Origin: Calothrix sp. PCC 7716
Lineage (GTDB): Bacteria; Cyanobacteriota; Cyanobacteriia; Cyanobacteriales; Nostocaceae
Reading direction: 5' to 3'
Length of the DNA stretch: 64,000 nt
NCBI RefSeq assembly: GCF_019977735.1
Contig: NZ_AP025018.1
Coordinates: 8,436,580-8,500,579 of the forward strand
This document shows, piece after piece, positions 26,095 through 34,422 of the stretch; positions within the stretch are counted from its first letter, which is position 1, and every line of letters starts with the position of its first letter. The position numbers were made by a program, and so were the translations under genes. Under the pieces are notes generated by a model. It had not been told where the DNA came from. It saw only the letters and a program-made list of their open reading frames with translations, and did not search any database.

Positions 26095-27723
26095 ATGTTA
26101 GTAGATTCTTACTGTATACCAAATGGACCAGTATCTTTAAATTCAATATACTATATCCGGCGCCCTGTAGAGAAAATAATTTATCAGGAAGTATGTAAAG
26201 AAGGATGTCTTATCCGGATTAAAGCGTCTCAGCAAATGGGTAAAACTTCGCTTATATTTCGACTAATCGAGCAAACCAAGAAAAATAATTATAAAACTGT
26301 ATATATAGATTTACAGCTTGCAGACCTGGATATATTTACTTCTCTAGACAAATTTCTGCACTGGTTTTGTGCAGTTACTTGTCAACAATTAGATTTAACA
26401 GCAAATTTAAATAATTATTGGGATAATGATATTAACTGTAAAATTAATTGTACTATTTATTTCCAAGAATATTTATTAAGTAATATTAAAAAACCTGTAG
26501 TTTTAATTATTAATGAGTTAAATAGAATATTTGAATACCCTGCTATTGCTCAAAACTTTTTAGGATTGTTACGTTCTTGGCATGAAGAAGCAAAACATAA
26601 TTATCTATTTAAAGACTTGAGGTTGATTTTAGTTTACTCAACGGAAATTTACATAACCTTAAATACGTATGAATCGCCTTTGAATGTTGGATTAGCAATT
26701 AAACTACTTGAATTTGATTTAGAAGAAATTAAGGAATTAGCTGCACGTTATGGGTTAGACTGGTGTACAACGCAGTCAAATCAAGCAAAAGAATTGAAAT
26801 CATTAGTAGGGGGACATCCTTATTTAGTACAACTTGCGCTTCGCGAATTAGCCAGGTATCCTTCTGAGAACCCGCAAGATATATTCAAAAATGCTATAAA
26901 GCTTGACGAAATTTATGCTACACATTTACAAAGATTACTTACGACACTTCAAGACTATCCAGAATTAGCTGTAGCATTCCAAAAATTAATTGAATACGGT
27001 GACTCAGTACAATTAGACAATAAAATTGCATACAAACTTGAAAGCATCGGTTTAATCAAAATAGAAGGTAACTGCTGTCGTGTTTTTTGTGAGTTGTACC
27101 GTCAATTTTTTGCACAGCAAGATTTCGACCGAATATTTTCTCAAAAGCAAACTTATACGCATACACCTTTAGATACACAGATTCATTTGATTGACAACAC
27201 TACACAAATTCATAACAAACGTTATCTTGATGCTTTTTTAGATTATTGGTGGCGAAAATCTACTGCTGAAAAAACTCCATTATCAATAGTTTTATTCGAT
27301 GTTGACAATTTTAGGATATATAATGCTATATATGGGCAAGAAGCAGGGGATATATGTTTATGGCAAGTTGCAAATGTCGTTCGTAATACTGTAGATTATA
27401 ATAAAGAAAATGTATTAGTAGCGCGCTATAAAGATGATGCTTTTACAATAATTTTGCCGAATACAAGTGCAGTAAAAGCTGTTAAAATAGCAAATAATAT
27501 TCGAGAACAAGTTAAAAATTTAGCTATTAAACATGTTATCACTACAAATGGGACGTTAGAATTTCCTATTGTTACTATTAGTACTGGAGTCGCTAGTGTA
27601 ATTCCAGATATGGATGTATCTCCTAATGCTTTGATTGATGCAGCTGTGAAAGCATTAAATGAGTCAAAAAAATTTCAAGGTGATTTTACTTTTGTTAGTT
27701 GTAATTTTCGGTATGGTTTTTAA
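26095..27723 (+). CDS. AAA_35-like NTPase with degenerate GGDEF-like domain
   Basis: A 542-residue paralogue of the preceding gene. The P-loop is ASQQMGKTS and Walker B again reads NE (VVLIINELNRIF). The GGDEF-like domain keeps LFDVDNFRIYN but the signature motif is YKDDAF, so the two glycines needed for GTP binding are lost and it is very unlikely to be a cyclase; it may bind nucleotide or act as a partner for the first paralogue. The gene has lower GC than its neighbours and few GGCGCC sites (one). It is followed by a repeat array. Confidence 0.85.
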   Translation: MLVDSYCIPNGPVSLNSIYYIRRPVEKIIYQEVCKEGCLIRIKASQQMGKTSLIFRLIEQTKKNNYKTVYIDLQLADLDIFTSLDKFLHWFCAVTCQQLDLTANLNNYWDNDINCKINCTIYFQEYLLSNIKKPVVLIINELNRIFEYPAIAQNFLGLLRSWHEEAKHNYLFKDLRLILVYSTEIYITLNTYESPLNVGLAIKLLEFDLEEIKELAARYGLDWCTTQSNQAKELKSLVGGHPYLVQLALRELARYPSENPQDIFKNAIKLDEIYATHLQRLLTTLQDYPELAVAFQKLIEYGDSVQLDNKIAYKLESIGLIKIEGNCCRVFCELYRQFFAQQDFDRIFSQKQTYTHTPLDTQIHLIDNTTQIHNKRYLDAFLDYWWRKSTAEKTPLSIVLFDVDNFRIYNAIYGQEAGDICLWQVANVVRNTVDYNKENVLVARYKDDAFTIILPNTSAVKAVKIANNIREQVKNLAIKHVITTNGTLEFPIVTISTGVASVIPDMDVSPNALIDAAVKALNESKKFQGDFTFVSCNFRYGF

Positions 27724-27737
27724 ATTGTAATTTATTG

Positions 27738-27986
27738 TTATTCTAAGCGTAGCAAATAATCTATAAATTTGTCATTCTAAGCGTAGCAAATAATCTATAA
27801 ATTTGTCATTCTGAGCGTAGCAAATAATCTATAAATTTGTCATTCTAAGCGTAGCAAATAATCTATAAATTTGTCATTCTGAGCGTAGCGAAGAATCTCT
27901 ATAAGTTTGTGTAGTATTAGATGTTTCACTGCGTTCAACATGACATTGCTAAGTTATGATTAGATGTTTCACTGCGTTCAACATGA
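27738..27986. repeat. 34-bp tandem array of TGTCATTCT repeat plus two distal units
   Basis: Five copies of a 34-bp unit (TTCT anchors at 27741, 27775, 27809, 27843, 27877) have the form TTTGTCATTCTAAGCGTAGC followed by AAATAATCTATAAA. Two further units GATGTTTCACTGCGTTCAACATGACA (inverse orientation of the same family) lie at about 27919 and 27962. The whole is an inverted-repeat element whose left arm was tandemly amplified. It lies between convergent genes. Confidence 0.85.
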
Positions 27987-27995
27987 CAATATTGT

Positions 27996-28751
27996 TTAAT
28001 TATTTTTTAATGGGAGTAAGATTAATTTGAGTATATTCAGGTCATGGTTGTGTTGAGATAAACCTAGCTTGATTTTTTCTGGATATTTTGGATATGAGTA
28101 AGATTTAAAGATTATATCCCAAAATGAGAAAAAACTTGCATAGTTAGATTGACTTTCTTCAAATACCTGTGAGTGGTGTAACCGATGAAAGTTTGGGGTT
28201 ACAATGATATTACTTAGTAATTTATCGATTTTTTTAGGTATTGCCCAATTACTATGGTGAAAAACTAATTCGATAGCTAGTGTCAATTCATATATCAGTA
28301 AATGTACTGGTTGAATGCCGAATAACCATACTAATAAAAGTTTAGGTATATTAGATGATATTACTTCGACTGTGTGAAAGCGGTATGCTGTCGATGTATT
28401 CATCGAAATTTCTGTGTGGTGAACTTTGTGAAATCTCCACGCAAATGAAAAACTGTGCATCATGCGATGCCATACATATAAATATAAATCAAGCAATAAA
28501 AAAGATATACAAATTGACAACCAAGGTAGTTTGACGTAATGCAAAAAGCCATACCATATTTTCTGGCGCCATATCCAATGTAAAACCGCAGCTATTGTCA
28601 AACTATTTACTGTAACATTAAGAACACCTAAAATAATATTAGGGTAAGTTCTTTGGTCAAAGGTAGATTGGAAATGAAAAAAGGGAAAGATATTCTCTAG
28701 AAATCCAAATAATAAAACACTACTAATAATAGTCAGCGATTGCCAATCCAT
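27996..28751 (-). CDS. Sterol desaturase/fatty acid hydroxylase family protein
   Basis: A 251-residue integral membrane protein with four or more hydrophobic segments. It carries the di-iron histidine boxes of the family: HRMMH, then HKVHH, a mid-protein HHSN and a C-terminal NFHRLHHSQ. Members hydroxylate or desaturate lipids, carotenoids or sterols using O2 at a di-iron centre. The substrate cannot be told. A carotenoid role is possible because this window has CrtD and a carotenoid oxygenase, but those are separate units. Confidence 0.85.
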   Translation of the reverse strand: MDWQSLTIISSVLLFGFLENIFPFFHFQSTFDQRTYPNIILGVLNVTVNSLTIAAVLHWIWRQKIWYGFLHYVKLPWLSICISFLLLDLYLYVWHRMMHSFSFAWRFHKVHHTEISMNTSTAYRFHTVEVISSNIPKLLLVWLFGIQPVHLLIYELTLAIELVFHHSNWAIPKKIDKLLSNIIVTPNFHRLHHSQVFEESQSNYASFFSFWDIIFKSYSYPKYPEKIKLGLSQHNHDLNILKLILLPLKNN

Positions 28752-28913
28752 TTTTAAATTACCAACTCCTATTATGGTATCAACATGTCAATTTTGCTAC
28801 TAGCTTTTTATTCTTCGTTCCTCCGTTATAACTTTTATTTTGGTCATGTAGTTGCATATTGTATGTGAAAAATATATTCTCTGAATCAAAGGTTATTATA
28901 TTCACTTTGTTAT

Positions 28914-30542
28914 ATGGCAGCATCAGCAGCAACATCAATGTGGAGTCCACTCAAACAGCAGGTATTCCGCGCGCTTTGGATAGCTTCAGCAATATCAAGC
29001 GTTGGAACTTGGATGCATGATGTTGGCGCCGCATGGTTAATGACAACTCTGGCGCCTAATTCTCCAATACTCGTTGCGTTATTACAAGCTGCATCTAGCT
29101 TACCGTTTTTCTTACTCGCTCTACCTGCTGGCGCCATTGCGGATGTTGTTGACCGTCGTCAGGTGCTACTGTACACCCAATCTTGGATGCTGTTAGTTGC
29201 TACTTCGTTAGGTTTATTAACAATAACAGGAATAGTGGCGCCGTCGAATCCCGCTTCACCGTGGATATTGTTAGGCTTAACTTTTGCGATGAGCATTGGT
29301 AGTTCGATGAATATGCCAGTGTGGCAAGCTGTAACACCCGAACTTGTGACAAAAGAAGAACTACCGCAAGCAGTGACGTTAAGCGGAATAGTCGTTAACC
29401 TTTCGCGTTCAATTGGTCCAGCACTAGCAGGTATAATTATTGCCTCAGTGGGAACAGGTGTAGTATTTTTACTCAACGCAGTATCATTTATAAGTGTAAT
29501 TTGGGTAATTTACACTTGGAAACGTGTACATCAGCAAAGTGCTTTACCTACCGAACGTGTCGTAGGCGCCATCCAAGCAGGTGTTCGCTACGTTCGTAAT
29601 GCACCAGTATTTCAATCAATTATATTTAGAACAATTGGCTATATTTTCTTTGCTAGCGCGTTGTTTGCATTACTCCCTTTAATTGCACGTAGAGAGCTAA
29701 AACTTGATGCTTTGGGTTACGGTATTATTTTGGGTTTTTGGGGAATAGGTGGATTAGTCGGAGCGTTTATATTACCCAAGCTGCGACAGAAATTTTCTAT
29801 CGACAGGATAGTTGCTGGTTGTTCAGCAGTAATGGGTTTAATGATGCTGATAATTGCTTCGCAACGTAACTTTTACATAGTTTGTGCAGTTATGTTGCTA
29901 GTGGGAATTTCTTCGTTAGGAGTAATGGTAAGTTTGAATGTAGCTGCTCAAAGTGCGGTACCAAACTGGGTAAAAGCGCGCGCTCTTTCTGTACAGCTAT
30001 TAGTATTTCAAGGTGGTATGAGTCTAGGGAGTTTACTGTGGGGTACTTTAGCTCAACATACTACTTTATCTACATCTCTCGCAGTTGCAGGTATTGGTTT
30101 GTTAGTAGCCATCTTTATTACTGCGCGTTTTCGGCTCAAATGTTCAGAACTCTTAGATTTACGAGCATCGCTACATTGGGACCAACCGACACATGCTTTT
30201 GAACCTTGTCCAAACGATGGGCCAGTTTTAGTAACGCTTGAATATTACATTGACCCTAATAAAGCTGAAGAATTTACTTTAGCCATGCAAGCACTCGCTC
30301 TTATTCGGCGCCGTGACGGTGCGATTCAATGGGGATTATATCAAGATGTATCTAACCCAAGTCGTTTTGTAGAAACAGCACTCGTCGAATCTTGGGCAGA
30401 ACATCGGCGCCAGTTTGAACGAGTAACAGTCAGTGATAAGGTAATCGAAGACCGAGTGCTTGCGTATCATATTGGCTCGGAGGCACCAAAAGTTTCAGAA
30501 ATGCTTTACTCAAAAAAGAGAGTAGAAAGTGCTGAGTGCTGA
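28914..30542 (+). CDS. MFS exporter with C-terminal monooxygenase-like domain
   Basis: A 542-residue member of the MFS_3/EntS-like exporter family. About twelve hydrophobic segments span residues 20-410, with the DVVDRRQVLLYTQSW loop between helices 2 and 3. The C-terminal region of about 110 residues (LVTLEYYIDPNKAEEF and following) looks like an antibiotic biosynthesis monooxygenase-type ferredoxin fold, a combination common in this family. It probably exports a small molecule. The last five residues (ESAEC) and the stop codon come from the GAGTGCT repeat at 30528-30558. The gene has six GGCGCC sites. Confidence 0.88.
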   Translation: MAASAATSMWSPLKQQVFRALWIASAISSVGTWMHDVGAAWLMTTLAPNSPILVALLQAASSLPFFLLALPAGAIADVVDRRQVLLYTQSWMLLVATSLGLLTITGIVAPSNPASPWILLGLTFAMSIGSSMNMPVWQAVTPELVTKEELPQAVTLSGIVVNLSRSIGPALAGIIIASVGTGVVFLLNAVSFISVIWVIYTWKRVHQQSALPTERVVGAIQAGVRYVRNAPVFQSIIFRTIGYIFFASALFALLPLIARRELKLDALGYGIILGFWGIGGLVGAFILPKLRQKFSIDRIVAGCSAVMGLMMLIIASQRNFYIVCAVMLLVGISSLGVMVSLNVAAQSAVPNWVKARALSVQLLVFQGGMSLGSLLWGTLAQHTTLSTSLAVAGIGLLVAIFITARFRLKCSELLDLRASLHWDQPTHAFEPCPNDGPVLVTLEYYIDPNKAEEFTLAMQALALIRRRDGAIQWGLYQDVSNPSRFVETALVESWAEHRRQFERVTVSDKVIEDRVLAYHIGSEAPKVSEMLYSKKRVESAEC

Positions 30543-30558
30543 GTGCTGAGTGCTGAGT
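30528..30558. repeat. STRR (GAGTGCT)n overlapping the exporter stop codon
   Basis: Four heptamer units cover the last codons and the TGA of the exporter gene. Confidence 0.8.
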
Positions 30559-30590
30559 AAAGAGTTAGGAACAAATTAACAAACTAGTTA

Positions 30591-30625
30591 TCTGTTACAT
30601 CCGTTACATCTGTTACATCCGTTGC
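30591..30625. repeat. ATCCGTTAC dispersed repeat
   Basis: Four TTACATCYGT-type units, the reverse complement of the ACGGATGTAA repeat, end at the stop codon of the carotenoid oxygenase gene. Confidence 0.8.
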
Positions 30626-31995
30626 TAAAATGGAACCCAGGCGCCATGAAAACCGTAAGGTACTCGTTGAGGAATAAGTATACGCGCAACTGGTTCACCT
30701 GTGATATCTTGGGCGTTAATAATTACAAGTTCTGATGTTTCGGTGTTGCTATCAAATACGAAGGTAATTAACCAACCTTGGTCTTCTTGTGTGTTTTTGT
30801 TAGATGGTGCGAATACTGCTTCACCACCGTAACAACCTTTGGCAAAGTTATGAATTTGCGATGTTGATTTTTCAAAATCGTATTTAATTACACCGTCGAA
30901 TAAAGGTACAGAAGTCGGCGCAACTTTTCCACTGTAACCGTAACGAGTTTTTCGCCCTAGTAGGTTTTCGTTGATGCGCGGAAATTCAGATGGTGTGTCG
31001 TCAAGCATTTCTTCGCACACGCTTCCGGTTTTTAAGTTAAATTTCCAGCGATATAAGCGAGGAGTACCTCCATCTTCTTGTGTATTTTCTGACATTAAGA
31101 CATTAGTGTGACTCATGCGACATGCAATAAGTACTACTTCGTCTCCTTGTTCGTAAGCGTTGAGGGTATGGAAAATATAACAAGCAGGAGTTTCAAACCA
31201 GCGAATATTACTATTATTTCCATGACGTGGCAGAATACCAAAACGACTAGGTTTGTTACGTTCAAACATTAGTCCAGGTAGCCCTTGTGAAGAACGTTGC
31301 ATACTGAATGTTAAGGGCAAATCCATGAATATTGTATAATTTTCGGTAATCGCAAAATCATGCATCATTACCGCCATTGGTATATCAATGGGTACTGTTC
31401 TTAATAATTCGCCTGTTGCTGATACTACGCTGTATTTTACGTAAGGTGGTGCAAAGCCGTAACCGAAGAACATCATTTCACCCGTTACCGGGTCTACTTT
31501 TGGATGTGCTGTAAAGGCTGATGTTAGCTTGCCGTTATAAGTATATTCCCCAATTGTATCTAACTCTGGTGTTTTGATAGCGTGCGGCGCCCCACCTTCC
31601 CATGTTGCTAATAGTTGACCTGCGTGCCATACGAGTGCGGTATTCGCTGTGTTTTTTCCTGGCCCGTGTGGATTATTTGGTTGTGGAGGTTCTAGTAGTC
31701 CACTCCATACTGCTTTACCAACTTGATTTTCTATCTGAAAACCCCGTGTTCTAATATAGCGGTTGCGGTATGTGGCTTTACCGTTATTGATGTACACACC
31801 GTGCAGCATTCCATCTCCGTCAAACCAATGATACTGACCAATAGGCGCCCATTGAGGGTTTGGACCATTACGGAGGAACATTCCTGATAATTCGGAGGGT
31901 ATTGTGCCAATAACCTGTAAAGCGTCACTAGTAATTTCATCCTTAACTGGGGCGAAATTACCTTCTAAGTAAGGATTGGCTGTTGTTACTGTCAT
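30625..31995 (-). CDS. Carotenoid oxygenase (RPE65/CCD family)
   Basis: A 456-residue carotenoid cleavage enzyme. The four iron-ligand histidines of the beta-propeller are recognisable in TAHPKVD, MMHDFAI, IFHTLNAYE and the C-terminal YGFHGAWVP. The N-terminal FLRNGPNP motif is typical. Such cytosolic Fe(II) enzymes cleave carotenoids or apocarotenals to apocarotenals/retinal; the substrate of this one is unknown. The gene is convergent with the exporter gene, separated by repeats. Confidence 0.92.
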   Translation of the reverse strand: MTVTTANPYLEGNFAPVKDEITSDALQVIGTIPSELSGMFLRNGPNPQWAPIGQYHWFDGDGMLHGVYINNGKATYRNRYIRTRGFQIENQVGKAVWSGLLEPPQPNNPHGPGKNTANTALVWHAGQLLATWEGGAPHAIKTPELDTIGEYTYNGKLTSAFTAHPKVDPVTGEMMFFGYGFAPPYVKYSVVSATGELLRTVPIDIPMAVMMHDFAITENYTIFMDLPLTFSMQRSSQGLPGLMFERNKPSRFGILPRHGNNSNIRWFETPACYIFHTLNAYEQGDEVVLIACRMSHTNVLMSENTQEDGGTPRLYRWKFNLKTGSVCEEMLDDTPSEFPRINENLLGRKTRYGYSGKVAPTSVPLFDGVIKYDFEKSTSQIHNFAKGCYGGEAVFAPSNKNTQEDQGWLITFVFDSNTETSELVIINAQDITGEPVARILIPQRVPYGFHGAWVPF

Positions 31996-32152
31996 GTTTG
32001 TGTGTGAGTTCGATATGTAATCTCCTGTACTATTCTGGCTTGAAAATATTGAGTTGGCGAGGTAAAGATGTAAAAACTGTCTTCAAAGTCACTTGACGCA
32101 GGCAAATATAACTGAAATACTTTTTCTTCATTCTGATTCGGCAACAAGTATT

Positions 32153-32722
32153 ATGTTTAACAAAAACACCAGTGTGTTTTTACTGCCTTGCTTAGGAGTG
32201 CCAGTATGTTTTGTTTTGACTTGTATTGTAGGTTTTGCAGCACCAAAACCAGTTAAAAAACCAGTTTTGACTAAGAAGTTGGAACCTTTATCTCAAATAG
32301 CATGTATCGGTATTAGAGATTATGTTGTAAGTAGTCTTAAGAAAAAGCCTTCAGAAATTAAGTTAGAGTCACAAATCCCATTTGAGGACATAATTAATAA
32401 GGTTAAAGGAACTGCGTGTCAGATAACGACGCAAAGCACTGGTAAAAACTTTAAATCTATTGCCGATGTTGCAAAGCCACTAGAAACAATACTTATTAAA
32501 CAAGAATGGAAAGAAGAAAAAAGCGGCGCCGCTGATGGTTCTGAAGGTAAAATAATGAGGTTTAATAAAGGTAATAATTTAGTCGTAGTCAATATTGAAT
32601 CAAGTTTGGCTAAAGATGTGAAATGTGCGGCTGATGTACCAATTGATACTTGTTATAAAAATGCAAAGCCTGAACAAATTAAATATAAAATTGTCTTAAC
32701 CGGAACACGCACCGTCAAGTAA
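32153..32722 (+). CDS. Exported hypothetical protein, 189 aa
   Basis: The ATG at 32153 is preferred over a TTG 60 nt upstream, because it directly precedes a hydrophobic signal-like stretch (VFLLPCLGVPVCFVLTCIVG) ending in Ala. The mature protein is basic, has about five cysteines, and has no recognised domain; it may be periplasmic. It is 66 bp upstream of the histidine phosphatase gene. Confidence 0.6.
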   Translation: MFNKNTSVFLLPCLGVPVCFVLTCIVGFAAPKPVKKPVLTKKLEPLSQIACIGIRDYVVSSLKKKPSEIKLESQIPFEDIINKVKGTACQITTQSTGKNFKSIADVAKPLETILIKQEWKEEKSGAADGSEGKIMRFNKGNNLVVVNIESSLAKDVKCAADVPIDTCYKNAKPEQIKYKIVLTGTRTVK

Positions 32723-32734
32723 GAGAATAAGGGC

Positions 32735-32787
32735 AGGAGTTAGAAACTTTTAACTCCTAACTGCTAACTGCTAACTCCTAACTTTTA
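32735..32787. repeat. TAACTCCTAACTGC repeats before the phosphatase start codon
   Basis: AGGAGTTA (32735-32742) and TAACTCCT (32751-32758) form an 8-bp hairpin, followed by CTAACTG/CTAACTC units up to 32787. The next gene's ATG is at 32789, so no Shine-Dalgarno spacing is possible except within the repeat. Confidence 0.7.
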
Positions 32788-32788
32788 A

Positions 32789-33427
32789 ATGACTTTAACG
32801 CTTTATTTTCTTCGTCACGGGCAAACTGAATGTAGTCGCAGTAACTCTTACTGTGGTTCTATTGACCCTGAACTAACTCCAGATGGAATGGAAATGGCAC
32901 AGGTTTTTGCTGATACTTATGCTTCTATGCATTGGAAGGCTATTTTTTCTAGTCCTATGCGGCGTACAATTGCTACGGCTAAACCTTTGTGCGATATCGT
33001 TAAGCTACAGCCAGAACTTCGCGATGGTTTAAAAGAAATTAATTATGGTCAGTGGGAAGGTAAAAGTCCTGAAACTGTAAGTGTTGATTTTCATGATGAC
33101 TATATTCGTTGGCTTGCTGACCCTGCTTGGTATAGACCCACTGGTGGAGAAATGGCTATAGCTATTGCTTCGCGCGCTATGCAAGTTATTGAGGAAATTA
33201 AACAACGTTATACTGATGGTAATGTATTAGTTGTTTCCCACAAAGCTACTATTCGCATCATGTTATGTAGTCTTATGGGTATTGATGTTGGTCGTTTTCG
33301 CTATCGTTTAGGCTGTCCAGTTGGTTCTGTTAGTGTAGTAGAATTTACCTCACATGGACCTCTTTTAAAAGCATTAGCTGACCGTACTCATCAAAGTACA
33401 CGTTTACGAAATTTACCAGGAACTTAA
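32789..33427 (+). CDS. Histidine phosphatase superfamily protein (phosphoglycerate mutase-like)
   Basis: A 212-residue member of the histidine phosphatase family. The catalytic LRHGQTE is near the N-terminus, and SHKATIRIML carries the second histidine near residue 150. A RRTIATAKPL segment fits the phosphate pocket. The size fits small cofactor-dependent phosphatases (CobC/GpmB-like); the substrate is undetermined. The ATG abuts a short repeat array and lacks a Shine-Dalgarno. Confidence 0.88.
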   Translation: MTLTLYFLRHGQTECSRSNSYCGSIDPELTPDGMEMAQVFADTYASMHWKAIFSSPMRRTIATAKPLCDIVKLQPELRDGLKEINYGQWEGKSPETVSVDFHDDYIRWLADPAWYRPTGGEMAIAIASRAMQVIEEIKQRYTDGNVLVVSHKATIRIMLCSLMGIDVGRFRYRLGCPVGSVSVVEFTSHGPLLKALADRTHQSTRLRNLPGT

Positions 33428-33477
33428 ATAAACCTGCCCTTAAAGAATGTATTAGTAATTGATTATGGTTGACATCT

Positions 33478-33819
33478 ATGAATCTACTTGATCGCACAAC
33501 TTGGATTAAAAAGCTAGTGTTATTAACAACATTAACGGTGGCTACTAGTGTGAGTTTATCATTTGATATTTCCGCAGAAGCACAGTTAAATCCTCGCCCC
33601 AGTATTTTTAAAGAGTACCCTTACAGGCGCGCTCAAGGGCGTAAAGTTAGACGTGGCTCAACTCTAAGACCCAAAGCTAAACGACCTAATATTAAACCGA
33701 AAAAACGAGGCGCCGTTGCAAATAATCGCAGAAGACCTTTTACGAAAGTGGAGAAAAAATCACCCAATGAACCGCTTACAATAGAATTTCGCGCTCCTGG
33801 ATATCGTGGTTCACGTTGA
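33478..33819 (+). CDS. Small basic exported hypothetical protein
   Basis: A 113-residue product with a signal peptide (LVLLTTLTVATSVSLSF, cleavage perhaps after AEAQ) and a very basic mature part with many Arg/Lys/Pro (RKVRRGSTLRPKAKRP). ATG 33478 is preferred over TTG 33469. No domain is recognised; it may bind nucleic acid or cell-wall polymer. Function unknown. Confidence 0.55.
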   Translation: MNLLDRTTWIKKLVLLTTLTVATSVSLSFDISAEAQLNPRPSIFKEYPYRRAQGRKVRRGSTLRPKAKRPNIKPKKRGAVANNRRRPFTKVEKKSPNEPLTIEFRAPGYRGSR

Positions 33820-33855
33820 TGTAGCCTCAGAATTGAGACTATTGCTTTGCGATAG

Positions 33856-34212
33856 ATGGCTTTTGGTGATGTTTTGTCGTTGCAAGTTTACAAGTTTATC
33901 GGTGCCCAATCTGGCAAAAAAGTTTATATCCAATCAAACTTATATGGCGCCGAAATTTCTGGAAACGCTGTCATACATCAACTTATCGAATTTTTTGGTA
34001 CTAAGAAAAAGAAGCTGATGATTTAGCATTCATCTGCTAAATCTCAACTTCTGCTGGAAATAGAGGTCGTCAGACAAAACTATCTAACCATCATCAAGCA
34101 GAAATTCGCTCAACTTTTAGAAAAAATTAATTCTTCGAGCAGCGTCCCCTTTTACTCAAAAGTTCCACTACAACCTACACCTACAAATAAACTACTAATA
34201 TCTGATAACTAG
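33856..34212 (+). pseudogene. Broken gene, N-terminus like succinylglutamate desuccinylase/aspartoacylase
   Basis: A 119-codon frame is open except for one in-frame TAG at 34024-34026. Before the stop are 56 residues including SGKKVYIQSNLYGAEISGN, which resembles the zinc-binding start of M14 AstE/AspA-type carboxypeptidases, though the usual His of HGxE is Tyr here. After the stop about 60 residues (LLLEIEVVRQNYLTIIKQK) have no recognised family and may come from another gene. No Shine-Dalgarno is present. A degraded gene is the best reading. Confidence 0.5.
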
Positions 34213-34290
34213 TACCGAAACATTTTGTAGAAGCCGAGGTTCTCCGGTGAGTGCTACCATTATGGTTAATACAATAGTTGAGAATATTTT

Positions 34291-34317
34291 ACGGGCAAGG
34301 ATGCCCGTTCCACAAGA
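34291..34317. repeat. GGATGCCC dispersed palindromic repeat
   Basis: ACGGGCAAGGATGCCCGTTCCACAAGA is one half-copy of the GGGCATCC family, upstream of era. Confidence 0.7.
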
Positions 34318-34422
34318 AGATTATAGTCTAGATATAAGGCATAATAATAGATTAGACTTGGGTGGTAGTATTTACCAGAAATCAAGTAAGGTTAGAATCA
34401 TAATTTAAGGGTGGAGTTATAA

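Noticed and set aside
27738-27986. Possible CRISPR array
   Set aside because: The 34-bp units are directly adjacent with no unique spacers, and no cas gene is nearby.
33806-34018. ORF of 70 codons
   Set aside because: It is in a different frame from the better supported broken gene 33856-34212 and overlaps the preceding gene's end.
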